From Thermohalobaculum sp965263335 (lineage in GTDB: Bacteria; Pseudomonadota; Alphaproteobacteria; Rhodobacterales; Rhodobacteraceae): a stretch of DNA of 64,000 bases. The notes below the pieces were generated by a model. The model was given only the letters and a program-made list of their open reading frames with translations, ran no database searches and had not been told where the DNA came from. This document shows, piece by piece, positions 1-8,980 of the stretch (position 1 is its first letter; the number at the start of each line of letters is the position of its first letter). The position numbers and the translations under genes were made by a program. The stretch covers positions 1,364,001 through 1,428,000 of the forward strand of contig CBDHHE010000001.1 of assembly GCA_965263335.1 (NCBI GenBank), written 5' to 3'.

Positions 1-294
1 ACCTATGGTTATGCGGTCGCCATCCTCGAGCCTGTGTGGCTCGGTCAGGCGTCCGGGCCGCCCGTTCATCGTCGTGCCGTTCGTCGAGACGTCGTGCAGC
101 CAGTAGCCGCCGTCACGATAACGCAGCTCACAATGCTTGCCTGAAATGAAGCGCTCGGGGTCAGGCAGTGTCCAGTCTAGATAGGGATCGCGTCCAATGT
201 CGATGCCGCGCCGGTCAATCTCCATCGAAACCGGCCCACCATCGGGCAGCGTGTCCTTATTCTCTATGCGCAGAACCAAGGGCAATTTCTTCAC
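1..294 (-). CDS. FHA-domain protein, T6SS-associated (3' part beyond window)
   Basis: The first 98 residues are visible before the window edge. They form a forkhead-associated domain: an IGRDP strand, then SGKHCEL, then DVSTNGTTMNG, the classic phosphothreonine-binding G-R...S-x-x-H...N-G pattern. The start is a GTG directly after an in-frame TAG, so it cannot lie further upstream. In T6SS loci such proteins (TagH/ImpI/Fha1 type) bind phosphorylated partners and help switch on the apparatus through a PpkA kinase; this is family knowledge. It is the last visible gene of the minus-strand tss array. Whether a TagH-type C-terminal domain follows cannot be seen. Confidence 0.88.
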   Translation of the reverse strand, partial: MKKLPLVLRIENKDTLPDGGPVSMEIDRRGIDIGRDPYLDWTLPDPERFISGKHCELRYRDGGYWLHDVSTNGTTMNGRPGRLTEPHRLEDGDRITIG

Positions 295-379
295 CTAAAA
301 GCGGAATTTCTTCTGTGATCAGTCTGCGGCACTTCCACTCCTTGTCAATATTCGGCGTCGCTGGGTCAGCGGATGACGC

Positions 380-994
380 CTACTCGACGTGTTCCGGCGC
401 ATTGGTTGCAAGGGCTTCGCGATACTTCTTCCAAGGCGCCCCCCCGTCACCACCGCTCGCGAAGTCGAGAGCGCTGTCGACCGCTGTGCGCAACTTGGCC
501 AGCCGTGCGAGCGGGTCCTCATCGACCCCGCCCAACAGGACGGCCATCGCAGCGCTCTTGCCGGAGATTTCCGGCGCGGGCGGCACGGCTTGAAGCCCCG
601 CGGGCGCCATCGAGCCGCTGGTTGTGAAGGCCGCGAAGGCGATCCAGGCCCCGGCACCTTCGAAGTAGGCATCTTCCGCGAACTTTCCGGCGGCGACACG
701 CTGCTCCTCCTCGGGTGTCTTCACCCAGGCCTCTGCGACGCGCAAGCCTCCCGCGACGCTCGGCTCTGTGAGATCGAGTGCCTTCAGGCATAGACATGCC
801 CACCAAACCGCCTCGCGTTTCGGCAAAGCAAGTGCCGTGAAGATGATCGCCGCAGTCGGATCCTCGAGGGCCGCAAGTGCCCTCATGTGATCCTCCGGAG
901 ACACGTCTTGAGGCACCTCGCCAATGTCGGGCGCGGCCTGTGGAAATGCTTCGACGACCTGTGACGCGGTCGTGAAACGGATGCGGCGACTCAT
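380..994 (-). CDS. T6SS-linked protein of unknown function (DUF6931-like)
   Basis: A 204-residue soluble, Ala-rich protein without signal peptide or membrane segments. It resembles from memory the DUF6931 family found beside clpV and FHA genes in alphaproteobacterial T6SS loci; I could not check this. Visible features are an alternating helical N-terminal half (residues 35-105) containing a VWWACLCLKAL stretch, and a Trp/Phe-rich centre around residues 110-130 (AYFEGAGAWIAFAAF). A GGGGGAGC Shine-Dalgarno lies about 5 bases upstream of the ATG. It follows clpV after a 156-base gap and precedes the FHA gene by 85 bases, so it probably serves the T6SS. Its role is unknown. Confidence 0.75.
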   Translation of the reverse strand: MSRRIRFTTASQVVEAFPQAAPDIGEVPQDVSPEDHMRALAALEDPTAAIIFTALALPKREAVWWACLCLKALDLTEPSVAGGLRVAEAWVKTPEEEQRVAAGKFAEDAYFEGAGAWIAFAAFTTSGSMAPAGLQAVPPAPEISGKSAAMAVLLGGVDEDPLARLAKLRTAVDSALDFASGGDGGAPWKKYREALATNAPEHVE

Positions 995-1150
995 ATTCAG
1001 CTCCCCCAGCAGGTCGCGCGACGGCAGTAGAGCCTAAGCCCAAGTAGAATACAACAGAACCCGGCTCTGGAAGTAGCATCTATCACATCTCGCACACCTT
1101 CATCGTGCTTGCTGACGAGCGCAGAGTTGACCCGCGCTCGGGGCCCCGGA

Positions 1151-3772
1151 TCACGTGACCTCGTAGACGAAATCACCGTCGGCAACCGTGACCTTTGCTT
1201 CATGTATCTCCTCGTTCTTGAGCGAACGGTTAAGGACCTCGAGAGAGATCGCGGGCAGCATGGTGTTGGTGATGATGTTGTCGATCATCCGTCCGCCCGA
1301 TGCAGGGTCGTTGCACCGACGCACGATCTCGCCAACGACGTCGTCATCATAGACAAACGCCGCGCCATGCTCGGAGCGCAGACGCTTGGTGATCCGGCCG
1401 AGTTGAAGAGAGACGATCTTGCCCATGTCCTCATCGGTCAGCGGATAGTAGGGGATCGTCACGATGCGGCCCAGCAGGGCTGCCGGGAACACCTTGAGCA
1501 GTTCCGGCTTCAGGGCTTCGGCCAGCTTCTCCGGCTCGGGCGCCAGCTCCGGGTCCTTGTTCAGTTCCATGATCAGATCGGTGCCGACGTTCGATGTCAG
1601 GATGATCAGGCAGTTCTTGAAATCGATCTGCCGGCCCGTGCCATCCTCCATCTGCCCCTTGTCGAAGACCTGGAAGAAGACCTCGTGGACGTCACCGTGG
1701 GCCTTCTCGACCTCGTCGAGCAGAACCACCGAATAGGGCTTGCGGCGAACCGCCTCGGTGAGTTTGCCACCCTCCCCGTAGCCGACATAGCCCGGAGGCG
1801 CGCCCTTCAGCGACGAGACGGTGTGCGCCTCCTGGTACTCGGACATGTTGATGGTGATCATGTTCTGCTCGCCGCCATAGATCGCCTCGGCGAGCGCCAG
1901 CGCGCTTTCGGTCTTGCCGACACCCGACGGGCCGCACAGCATGAAAACACCGATGGGCTTGTTGGGGTTGTCGAGCTTGGCGCGGTTGGTCTGGATCCGC
2001 TTGGCGATCATCTCGATGCCGTGCTTCTGTCCGATCACCCGGTCACCAACGATATTGGCGAGGTTCAGGATCTGCTGCACCTCATCGGCCACCATGCGAC
2101 CCGCCGGAATGCCGGTCCAGTCCGAGATAATGGCGGCGACCGATTGCTCATCGACATGCGCGTAGATCATCCGCTGGTCGGGATTGATGGAATCGAGCTC
2201 ACCAACCTTGCCTTCGAGTGCGGCGCGAACCGAGGCAGCGTCCGCCGCCTCCTCGCCGAGCTGCACGCGCATCTCCTGTATCTCTTTGACGATGCCCTGC
2301 TCTTTCTCCCACTCGGCCTCGAGCTCCGAAAGCTTCGTGCCCAGCTCTTCCAGCTCGGCTGCAAGTTCAGCGACACGCTCCTCGTCCGCCGTGCCGAGAT
2401 CGCGCTCGGCCTCCTTGGACGCCTTCTCAATCTCGCGCGCTTCAATCAGCTTTCGTGTGTCTTCGACCGCTGCGGGTACGGCGACCTGGCTGATCGCCAC
2501 GCGGGCACAGGCCGTGTCGAGCAGGCTCACCGCCTTGTCCGGCAGCTGGCGGGCCGGGATGTAGCGTGCCGACAAGCTCGCGGCGGCGACGATGGCGTCA
2601 TCCGAGATCCGCACGCCGTGGTGGTTCTCGAGCACCTTCGCCATGCCGCGGAGCATGTAGCAGCACTTGTCAACCGACGGTTCATCGACATTGACCACCT
2701 GAAAGCGGCGGGTCAAAGCGGGGTCCTTTTCGAAGTACTTCTGGTACTCCATCCAAGTGGTTGCCGCGACCGTTCGCAGGGTGCCGCGCGCCAGCGCCGG
2801 CTTCAGCAGGTTGGCCGCATCCCCCGTGCCCGCCTGCCCTCCTGCGCCGATGAGCGTATGCGCCTCGTCGATGAACATGATGATCGGCGTCGGGCTCGCC
2901 TGCACTTCGTCGATCACCGCACGCAGACGCTGCTCGAACTCGCCCTTCATCGACGCACCGGCCTGCAGGAGGCCGATGTCGAGGCTGAGAAGCCTTACCC
3001 CCTGGATCGAGGGCGGCACTTCTCCCTTCACGATCTTCTGCGCAAACCCTTCCACAACCGCCGTCTTGCCGACACCCGCTTCACCGGTCAGGATCGGATT
3101 GTTCTGACGCCGCCGCTGCAGGACATCGATGATCTGGCGGATTTCGTCGTCACGGCCCACGATCGGGTCCATGTCGGCGGCCTTGGCCGTCATGTCGACA
3201 CAGAACTTGTCGAGCGCCGTGGTCCCCGTTGGCCCTTCCGCCGCATCCGTCCCCGGCGCGCCGATCGAGGAGCCGTCCATCGGGCGCAGCGCTTCCTCAT
3301 CGCTTTCGCGCCAGATCGCGTTGTACTCACCCGCGAGCGCATCGGCATTGAGCTTGCCGAACTCGGATGAGAGGTTCTGCAGGGTCCGGTTGAGCTTCAT
3401 GTCCTTGAGCATGCCCATCAACACATGCCCTGTGCGGATCTGCATCTCTCCGAAGAACAGCGTCGCGTAGAACCACCCGCGTTCGAGCGTGTCCACGATC
3501 TGCTCCGAGACCTGGGGCATCTCGGTCACGCCCTTCTTGAAGCCGTCGACCACGACCTGCAGATCACGGGCGAGCTGACCTCGATCCAGCCCATAGTGAT
3601 CGCAGGTCAGCGCCAGGTCCGAGTTGTCTTTCTGGAGCACATGCACGAACCAATGCGCGAGTTCGAGATTGGCATTGCCCGAGCCCTTTGCCTGTCGCAA
3701 TGCTTGAATAAAACAATCGTAGCCGAGCCGGTTAAGCTTGCCAGTGACGGTCTCAAGGCTGATATCGGCCAT
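1151..3772 (-). CDS. clpV: T6SS sheath-recycling ATPase ClpV/TssH
   Basis: An 873-residue Clp/Hsp100 AAA+ ATPase that disassembles the contracted TssB/TssC sheath for reuse in the cytoplasm. An N-terminal Clp-N-like helical domain covers about residues 1-150. The first AAA+ module has Walker A GEAGVGKTA near residue 230 and Walker B FIDEAHTLIG. A coiled middle domain rich in Glu/Lys lies around residues 430-510. The second AAA+ module has GPSGVGKTES near residue 615 and LLDEVEKAH. Length matches ClpV. It lies 42 bases downstream of tssG with an AAGGGGG ribosome-binding site. The T6SS neighbours separate it from housekeeping ClpB. Confidence 0.96.
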   Translation of the reverse strand: MADISLETVTGKLNRLGYDCFIQALRQAKGSGNANLELAHWFVHVLQKDNSDLALTCDHYGLDRGQLARDLQVVVDGFKKGVTEMPQVSEQIVDTLERGWFYATLFFGEMQIRTGHVLMGMLKDMKLNRTLQNLSSEFGKLNADALAGEYNAIWRESDEEALRPMDGSSIGAPGTDAAEGPTGTTALDKFCVDMTAKAADMDPIVGRDDEIRQIIDVLQRRRQNNPILTGEAGVGKTAVVEGFAQKIVKGEVPPSIQGVRLLSLDIGLLQAGASMKGEFEQRLRAVIDEVQASPTPIIMFIDEAHTLIGAGGQAGTGDAANLLKPALARGTLRTVAATTWMEYQKYFEKDPALTRRFQVVNVDEPSVDKCCYMLRGMAKVLENHHGVRISDDAIVAAASLSARYIPARQLPDKAVSLLDTACARVAISQVAVPAAVEDTRKLIEAREIEKASKEAERDLGTADEERVAELAAELEELGTKLSELEAEWEKEQGIVKEIQEMRVQLGEEAADAASVRAALEGKVGELDSINPDQRMIYAHVDEQSVAAIISDWTGIPAGRMVADEVQQILNLANIVGDRVIGQKHGIEMIAKRIQTNRAKLDNPNKPIGVFMLCGPSGVGKTESALALAEAIYGGEQNMITINMSEYQEAHTVSSLKGAPPGYVGYGEGGKLTEAVRRKPYSVVLLDEVEKAHGDVHEVFFQVFDKGQMEDGTGRQIDFKNCLIILTSNVGTDLIMELNKDPELAPEPEKLAEALKPELLKVFPAALLGRIVTIPYYPLTDEDMGKIVSLQLGRITKRLRSEHGAAFVYDDDVVGEIVRRCNDPASGGRMIDNIITNTMLPAISLEVLNRSLKNEEIHEAKVTVADGDFVYEVT

Positions 3773-3814
3773 GAATAAGCCCCCTTATGATCTTTCCTTA
3801 AGAAGTTGACACTT

Positions 3815-4822
3815 CTAACTTTTGCGCCTGCTGTTCTGTCGGCGCGGAACAAACCTCGTACGCACGTTCCCCTTGCCAGGATCCCGCGTGGGCGAGCGCA
3901 TCCAGCTCGTCCACCCAAGTTCACCATACGACCCCAGGCAGGTCGGCTTCGGCTTTGGCACGGGGAGCACAAGCTCCACATCCCACTCGTACTCGAGACC
4001 GACCGCATTCTGCACAGCGTCGATGAGACGATCGGACCACGCACCCTCTGGCAGGAACTTTTCGTAGCGTTCCAGCGTCTCGGGAAAAATGCGCAAACGA
4101 AACTTGCTCTCAAGCACAAGGGTCTGCTCGCCCAGAAGCGCCCCGTCGCCAAACCCGGAATGCGCCTGCCCCAGGCGTGTGCGCTCCTCCTTGGGCAGGC
4201 GCAGATAGGAGCCGACGAACTGATCGACCTCGGCCTTCACACCAAAGACGCCCATCACGAGGCTCTCGACACGCGAGGCGCTGGCGCCCCGCATGGACAG
4301 AACACCGGCGAAGCCAAGCTTCTGGTGGTCCGGCATGCTGTCGAGTCCATGCCAGGCCTCTGAGCCGAGCCCGATTGTCGAGCCCACATAGTCCGAGAAA
4401 CGGTCCTGGTCGGGTCGCGACAGGTGCGCGGACGGGCGCGCATCCGCGTGGGCACGATAAAAGAGCTGCAGAAAACGGTTGTTGAAGATATCGAGGAAGC
4501 GCACGAACGCATCGTCGCGCTGCGCAAACCAGGCGAGTGCTTCCTCGGTAAGGCTGGATGGCAACGGCCCCATCGGCCCGAGCAGCCCCATGAACTTCAC
4601 ACGAATTCGGTGCTTCCCACGCTCGGTTTTCGGGTCGAATGACGCGACGTTCGATGCCGGAAAATCAATGAACGGCACCTGACCGAGGTCGAGGTACTCT
4701 TCACGCCGAACGGCACTGTCCCCGAGCCGAGGTTTGTCCGGATTGAGCGCCTCGATCAGCGCCAGCGTGCGCAACATGTCGTGGCGCCACGGCTCCTCCG
4801 CGAGGTTCTGCCGCCAGCTCAT
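3815..4822 (-). CDS. tssG: T6SS baseplate subunit TssG
   Basis: A 335-residue protein of the TssG/ImpH/VasB family, a baseplate wedge component that clamps TssF, TssE and TssK. The N-terminus (WRHDMLRTLALIEALNP) and the central VKFMGLLGPMGPLPSSLTE segment around residues 75-95 are the family hallmarks. These are followed by the FLDIFNNRFLQLFYRA motif near residue 110. The start ATG overlaps the tssF stop as ATGA, indicating translational coupling. ClpV follows 42 bases downstream. It looks complete, with no membrane segment. Confidence 0.95.
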   Translation of the reverse strand: MSWRQNLAEEPWRHDMLRTLALIEALNPDKPRLGDSAVRREEYLDLGQVPFIDFPASNVASFDPKTERGKHRIRVKFMGLLGPMGPLPSSLTEEALAWFAQRDDAFVRFLDIFNNRFLQLFYRAHADARPSAHLSRPDQDRFSDYVGSTIGLGSEAWHGLDSMPDHQKLGFAGVLSMRGASASRVESLVMGVFGVKAEVDQFVGSYLRLPKEERTRLGQAHSGFGDGALLGEQTLVLESKFRLRIFPETLERYEKFLPEGAWSDRLIDAVQNAVGLEYEWDVELVLPVPKPKPTCLGSYGELGWTSWMRSPTRDPGKGNVRTRFVPRRQNSRRKS

Positions 4823-6789
4823 AGCGTCTGTCTCCGCCCGGCACGTGGCGGCCAGCGCTTGATCTCCTTGCGCTCAGGGGTTCGGATGACGGTCTGGGTG
4901 AACTGGTTCAGGGACACATACTCCGCAAAGAACCGGTCGAGTACGGCACCCAGCAGAAACACGCCCGAACCCTCGAAGGCCTTGTCCTCGATGGTCACGG
5001 TAATTTCGATACCGCGTGCAACGGCAACGCCGCTCAGGGCCCGGACGCGCCGAACCACCGGTTTGCTGTCGACCGAGCGCAGACCCCGTATCCGCCTTTC
5101 GACCACGGTGTCGTTCAGATCCGCAAAGAGAGAGAGAACTTCTTTCAGTGCCGCCGCTCCCTCCCCCGCCCGGTTCTCGATCAGACCGAGATGGTTGAGG
5201 CTGAGCACGTTGATGAGACGCCATGCATTGACACCCGAGTAGTTCGGGTTCGAACGGTCCGAGACCGAGCTGATCAGCGGCTCGCGCGGCTCGGTTGGCT
5301 GTGCGACGGCGCGCAGGCGAATTTGGTCGTTCTCCAGAAGCAGGAAATCCGCACCCGTCTCGCCCACGGGCAGATGTTCGGGAAGGTGGCGGTTCGAGCA
5401 AAGCGCCCGGATCGACAACTCGGAGTAGGGATCCGCCTCTTCTTCTGCCCGCTCGTGACCGGTGAGCGAAAGAAACGTGTCCGTGCCCATGTAGTCCGAG
5501 CGCAGGCCGTACTTGATCTCATCACTGGTCCGGCGGCGTTGCACCCGACGGATCGAGTAGAACAACGCATTCGACGTGGCAGTCTGATCATCCGGCGCCG
5601 TGTAAATCGGATACACTGGCACCCGCTCGGACTCGCCCGACCGGTGCGCTCGCACCGCAAGCATCCGGTGAGGCTCGAACTCGAGATAGCGTGTGCGCTC
5701 CGGCACAACCTGGTACTCGTGCTCGTTGGGTTTCAGGAAAATGCGATCACAGGTCTTCTCGAACAGATTGATCGCCGCGGCACAGTTCAGCCCGAAGGCG
5801 TCCAGTTCCACTGCCGTCGAGAGACGTGGATTCACGTCGTCGAAGACAAATACGAGTTCAAAGGCCGGGGACGTCACCTCTTCGAGATAACGGCCAAGCC
5901 CGTTCAGCCGCAGACCAAGGAACTTCTGCGGGAACGTAAAATAGTCCCGGATGTGATCGAAACCCCGGAAGGCCCGATGATCCACGGGGTAGAGACTTTC
6001 GTCATCGTCAAAGCCGATCTGGTCCAACACCTCGGAGATCGGCAGGTTGCGGACATGCCACTTTCCATCCGACGACTGCCAGCGTAGCGCCAGCTGCACG
6101 GAATGTCCGAAGATCTGCTCGTAGATTGTAACGGCATCTGCATCCGGGCCGAGGCAATGAATCGAGAGGCGGGGGATCTTCAACCCCTTCGCCCAGCTCT
6201 CAGGCTTGTCGGCAGCATCAGCCTGCTTTGGCTCGTCCTCGATTTTCTTCGCCGTGCGCACCTGGAAGCCAATGCGAAGACCCGCAACAGCCTCACTGGC
6301 GACGCGAATCCCCATCGCCTCGAGGGGCGCCACCGATCCGATGTACTCGGCACGTGTCAGGCTCAGCGGCCAAACGGCAATCTCACTGGAAAGCCGGTAG
6401 CGGCAGGCGATCGAACGGTCGCGTTCGCGGTAGGTCGCATCGATGTAGGCACCGCGCTCGAGCACCAAGCCCTCACGCAGCGCCTCGTCGCCAAACTCGG
6501 GCAGGACTTGTGCCAGAAACACCGACGGGACCGGCGCGAGGAAGTTCGGCACAAGCTGCTCGAGCAGATTGTCTGTGAATGTCGGAAACTCATGCTTCAG
6601 CTTGAGTTGCACACGTGTGGCCAGAAACGCCGCGCCCTCGAGCAACGCCGCGATCATCGGATCGGGGCTTTCCTGGGTCATCGCGCCTAGTCGCTCGGCA
6701 ACGCCGGGATATTCTTCGGAGAACTCCTGCGCGTGCTCGTAGAACAGTGCGAGCTCGCGGTTGTAGAGTTGCATGAATTCCCGGTTCAT
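4819..6789 (-). CDS. tssF: T6SS baseplate subunit TssF
   Basis: A 656-residue TssF/ImpG/VasA protein, the main wedge scaffold of the T6SS baseplate. I placed the start at the ATG giving MNREFMQLYNRELALFYEHAQEF, the conserved TssF N-terminus; the reading frame extends 50 codons upstream but that part overlaps tssE. Other family marks are DPMIAALLEGAAFLAARV-like sequence near residue 45 and HEFPTFTDNLLEQLVPNFLAP around residue 70. The ATG is 10 bases past the tssE stop and the stop overlaps tssG as ATGA, so tssEFG form a tight block. Confidence 0.96.
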   Translation of the reverse strand: MNREFMQLYNRELALFYEHAQEFSEEYPGVAERLGAMTQESPDPMIAALLEGAAFLATRVQLKLKHEFPTFTDNLLEQLVPNFLAPVPSVFLAQVLPEFGDEALREGLVLERGAYIDATYRERDRSIACRYRLSSEIAVWPLSLTRAEYIGSVAPLEAMGIRVASEAVAGLRIGFQVRTAKKIEDEPKQADAADKPESWAKGLKIPRLSIHCLGPDADAVTIYEQIFGHSVQLALRWQSSDGKWHVRNLPISEVLDQIGFDDDESLYPVDHRAFRGFDHIRDYFTFPQKFLGLRLNGLGRYLEEVTSPAFELVFVFDDVNPRLSTAVELDAFGLNCAAAINLFEKTCDRIFLKPNEHEYQVVPERTRYLEFEPHRMLAVRAHRSGESERVPVYPIYTAPDDQTATSNALFYSIRRVQRRRTSDEIKYGLRSDYMGTDTFLSLTGHERAEEEADPYSELSIRALCSNRHLPEHLPVGETGADFLLLENDQIRLRAVAQPTEPREPLISSVSDRSNPNYSGVNAWRLINVLSLNHLGLIENRAGEGAAALKEVLSLFADLNDTVVERRIRGLRSVDSKPVVRRVRALSGVAVARGIEITVTIEDKAFEGSGVFLLGAVLDRFFAEYVSLNQFTQTVIRTPERKEIKRWPPRAGRRQTL

Positions 6790-6799
6790 CCGCTCGGCC

Positions 6800-7360
6800 T
6801 CACATCCGACCGATCTTGATCTCGCCAGAGTCGAGCTCGACTTCGGTGACAAACTCGATTGACGTGGGCACCGGATCCGCCCGCATGTCGGCACGCACCA
6901 CAAACCGGATTGAAAGCTCTTCCTCACCCTCTTCGTCACGCTCGATCTTGATCGTGCGCGCCAGAAGCCGCGGCTCGAAGTCGCGGAACACCTCTTCGAG
7001 TTCGCCGCGGATCGCGTTTATACGCTGAGTCTCATCGATCGTTTTGTTTGCCAGGTCCGGCAAGCCGTAGTTGAGGATCGATTTCTTCACCTGGGGCAGG
7101 TCCTCGACCAGCTCTGGGGCGGCTGATTCGAGGTTGGTGCTGTTGAGGAGCGCCGTCAAATCCTCGGCCAGCAACATCTTCAACGCGTTGTCTGAGAGCG
7201 ATCGCCGCATGGACCCCGTGGAGCGACGGCTGGCGATGACACGTTCACCGCCCTCGTCCCGGATGTCGAGCGCCTTGCTGGAATCCTTCGCTTCCGCCGC
7301 GCTGCGGAACGCATACATCAGCGGTGCCCGAAGACGTTCCGAAGTTTTCGACTTTGCCAT
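6800..7360 (-). CDS. tssE: T6SS baseplate gp25-like subunit TssE
   Basis: A 186-residue homologue of phage T4 gp25, which starts sheath assembly on the baseplate. The GPW/gp25 domain covers about residues 60-180. It contains NYGLPDLANKTID and the conserved IRGELEEVFRDFEPRLL region carrying the gp25 E-PR core. The N-terminal 50 residues are basic and less conserved, as in other TssE proteins. It lies 11 bases downstream of tagJ with an AAGGTG ribosome-binding site, and 10 bases before tssF. Confidence 0.94.
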   Translation of the reverse strand: MAKSKTSERLRAPLMYAFRSAAEAKDSSKALDIRDEGGERVIASRRSTGSMRRSLSDNALKMLLAEDLTALLNSTNLESAAPELVEDLPQVKKSILNYGLPDLANKTIDETQRINAIRGELEEVFRDFEPRLLARTIKIERDEEGEEELSIRFVVRADMRADPVPTSIEFVTEVELDSGEIKIGRM

Positions 7361-7371
7361 GCTGAGGCACC

Positions 7372-8169
7372 TTAAACCTGAAACCGGGCTTCACCGATCT
7401 CGAGCAGTGGAAAGTCGTCCTCTGCACTCATCAGCACGCGTTGGCCTTTGCCGGTAAACACCTCCGAGCCAGCGTCGACCCAGTCTGTTCCACGCGCGAG
7501 CGCATGAGCGGCATCATCCGATGCTTCGGAACCATGATACCGGGTCGGTACGAATCCGTGCAGGACACGTCCGTCTGACCACGTGAAGTGCGCAGGCGAC
7601 CAGACGAAGTGATTGATCTGACTGGGCTTCTCTATCCTGACGGACGTCAGCGCCGAGAACGGGACCCAGCAGTAGTCACCCTCCGTCGGTAGGAAGGCTT
7701 CGAGCATTGGTCCATAACGGGCATCACCATCCATGAGCCAGCTGAACTCGGTTCCATCGATGTTGCCCGCTGCTGTGCCCGCCTCGGAAAGCGCATCCTG
7801 GCGCATGGTGGCACCGCCTGCGACATCGCCGCCCTGATGCATCTCGAAGGCCTTGGCAAAGCCCGCCATCCAGTCTTCCGGATCACCGACGATGGCCGGC
7901 GCGGTGCCGTCCTCGTGGCAGGCGCGCCTTTGCCCCTCGAGTTTCAGCAAAATCTGAAACTGCTTCCAGATCGGCGACTGTACGGAGGACGACGTCATCA
8001 ACGCTTCAATCTGCGCCTCGGCCCGATCCCATTCGCCGTTCAGGCAGAAAAGCTGGAAGAGCTGTGCTCGTGCTTCCGGATCGCCCGGATTGTTGCGCAC
8101 GGCCCCCTTCCCCTCGCCAAGAGCACCCTGCAGATCACCATCTTTCAGAAGTTCCAGCGCGGTCGGCAT
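7372..8169 (-). CDS. tagJ: T6SS accessory protein TagJ (ImpE family)
   Basis: An ImpE/TagJ-family protein of 265 residues from the chosen ATG (MPTALELLKDGDL), which has GAGGGAG about 9 bases upstream. An alternative start 20 codons earlier lacks comparable support. The N-terminal half is a TPR-like repeat unit (RNNPGDPEARAQLFQLFCLNGEWDRAE). The C-terminal half holds the ImpE signature: DARYGPMLEAF, then PSQINHFVWSP, then LHGFVPTRYHGSE. In characterised T6SSs TagJ binds the sheath subunit TssB and modulates ClpV-dependent recycling (family knowledge). It sits between hcp and tssE. Confidence 0.92.
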   Translation of the reverse strand: MPTALELLKDGDLQGALGEGKGAVRNNPGDPEARAQLFQLFCLNGEWDRAEAQIEALMTSSSVQSPIWKQFQILLKLEGQRRACHEDGTAPAIVGDPEDWMAGFAKAFEMHQGGDVAGGATMRQDALSEAGTAAGNIDGTEFSWLMDGDARYGPMLEAFLPTEGDYCWVPFSALTSVRIEKPSQINHFVWSPAHFTWSDGRVLHGFVPTRYHGSEASDDAAHALARGTDWVDAGSEVFTGKGQRVLMSAEDDFPLLEIGEARFQV

Positions 8170-8349
8170 TCTGCCATCTCCCTCGTCGCCCCGTTCGGTC
8201 GGGTTCGGCTCAGCCCTGACGGACTGCATACATGTTGACCCGGCACCGGTTGGAACGGCGCCAGGCCTCTTTCATCTGGCGGAGACAGCACTTGTGACAG
8301 TCGAGCAGAATGCCCGCCGCTGTCTCCGCTCTGAAAACGGTTCTCCGGA

Positions 8350-8832
8350 TCAGACGGAGACGTTCTTCGCGATGTTAAAGCCGAAATCGACCGCACCGCC
8401 GCCAGCGCCTTTGTCGTCTTGCGGGGTGTATGTCATCTTCCACTCACGGAAGTTGAGCGTGACATTCTCGGTCAGGCGGTCCTCGCCACCCGAGCCACCT
8501 GTCGAAACCGATGTCACGATCAGCTCTTTCATGTCGAGCTTGATGTACTCAAGAGGCTTGTCACCTGCCTTGCGCACGATCAGTTGTGCCTCGCCGAGGT
8601 GCGTACCCTTCGAGCAGGCCTGCATCAGCGTCACCGAGCCCTTGTCGACCCACTTCGTGATGCTGAGGTCCTGGAAATTCGCCTTGCCGGCACCGCCGCC
8701 GCCACCGACGTGCATGGTACCGCTTTGCGACATCCCCCACGACCACGCAAGAACGTCATTTTCGCCCTTGTGCTTGTCGTCTTCGGACTCGCCGGCGACG
8801 CCTTTGATCTTGATGAACATATCAACAGCCAT
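8350..8832 (-). CDS. hcp: T6SS tube protein Hcp
   Basis: A 160-residue Hcp/TssD. It stacks as hexameric rings into the T6SS inner tube and is secreted. The start MAVDMFIKIKGVAGES follows GGAGGAG; the frame extends 7 codons further but the inner ATG fits both the family and the ribosome-binding site. Hallmarks are the GESEDDKHKGENDVLAWSWGMSQSG segment (residues 12-36) and the C-terminal ENVTLNFREWKMTY strand. A Gly-rich loop (VGGGGGAGK) lies near residue 42. It is 148 bases downstream of tssC, a gap that contains a stable hairpin, so its expression may be uncoupled from tssBC. Confidence 0.96.
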   Translation of the reverse strand: MAVDMFIKIKGVAGESEDDKHKGENDVLAWSWGMSQSGTMHVGGGGGAGKANFQDLSITKWVDKGSVTLMQACSKGTHLGEAQLIVRKAGDKPLEYIKLDMKELIVTSVSTGGSGGEDRLTENVTLNFREWKMTYTPQDDKGAGGGAVDFGFNIAKNVSV

Positions 8833-8944
8833 GGAACTCCTCCATTGGTGCAAGTTTCAGAAAGAGGCAAAATTTGCCCGACGTAATGAACGGAGCATGA
8901 TGCAAAACCTCCGTCAAAGCAGTACCAAACGCTACAAACACTGA

Positions 8945-8966
8945 CGGGGGCACACACACGCCCCCG
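8945..8966 (-). promoter_or_regulatory. Hairpin between tssC and hcp
   Basis: CGGGGGC (8945-8951) and GCCCCCG (8960-8966) are perfect 7-base arms around an 8-base alternating AC/GT loop. It lies 14 bases past the tssC stop on the minus strand. No long T-run follows, so it is more likely a 3'-end stabiliser, processing site or weak attenuator than a full terminator. Confidence 0.5.
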
Positions 8967-8980
8967 CGCCGCAACACTCC

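Noticed and set aside
1109..3370. A 753-codon open frame on the plus strand opposite clpV
   Set aside because: Antisense to an intact ClpV with both Walker motifs; the translation has no recognisable motif and typical shadow composition.
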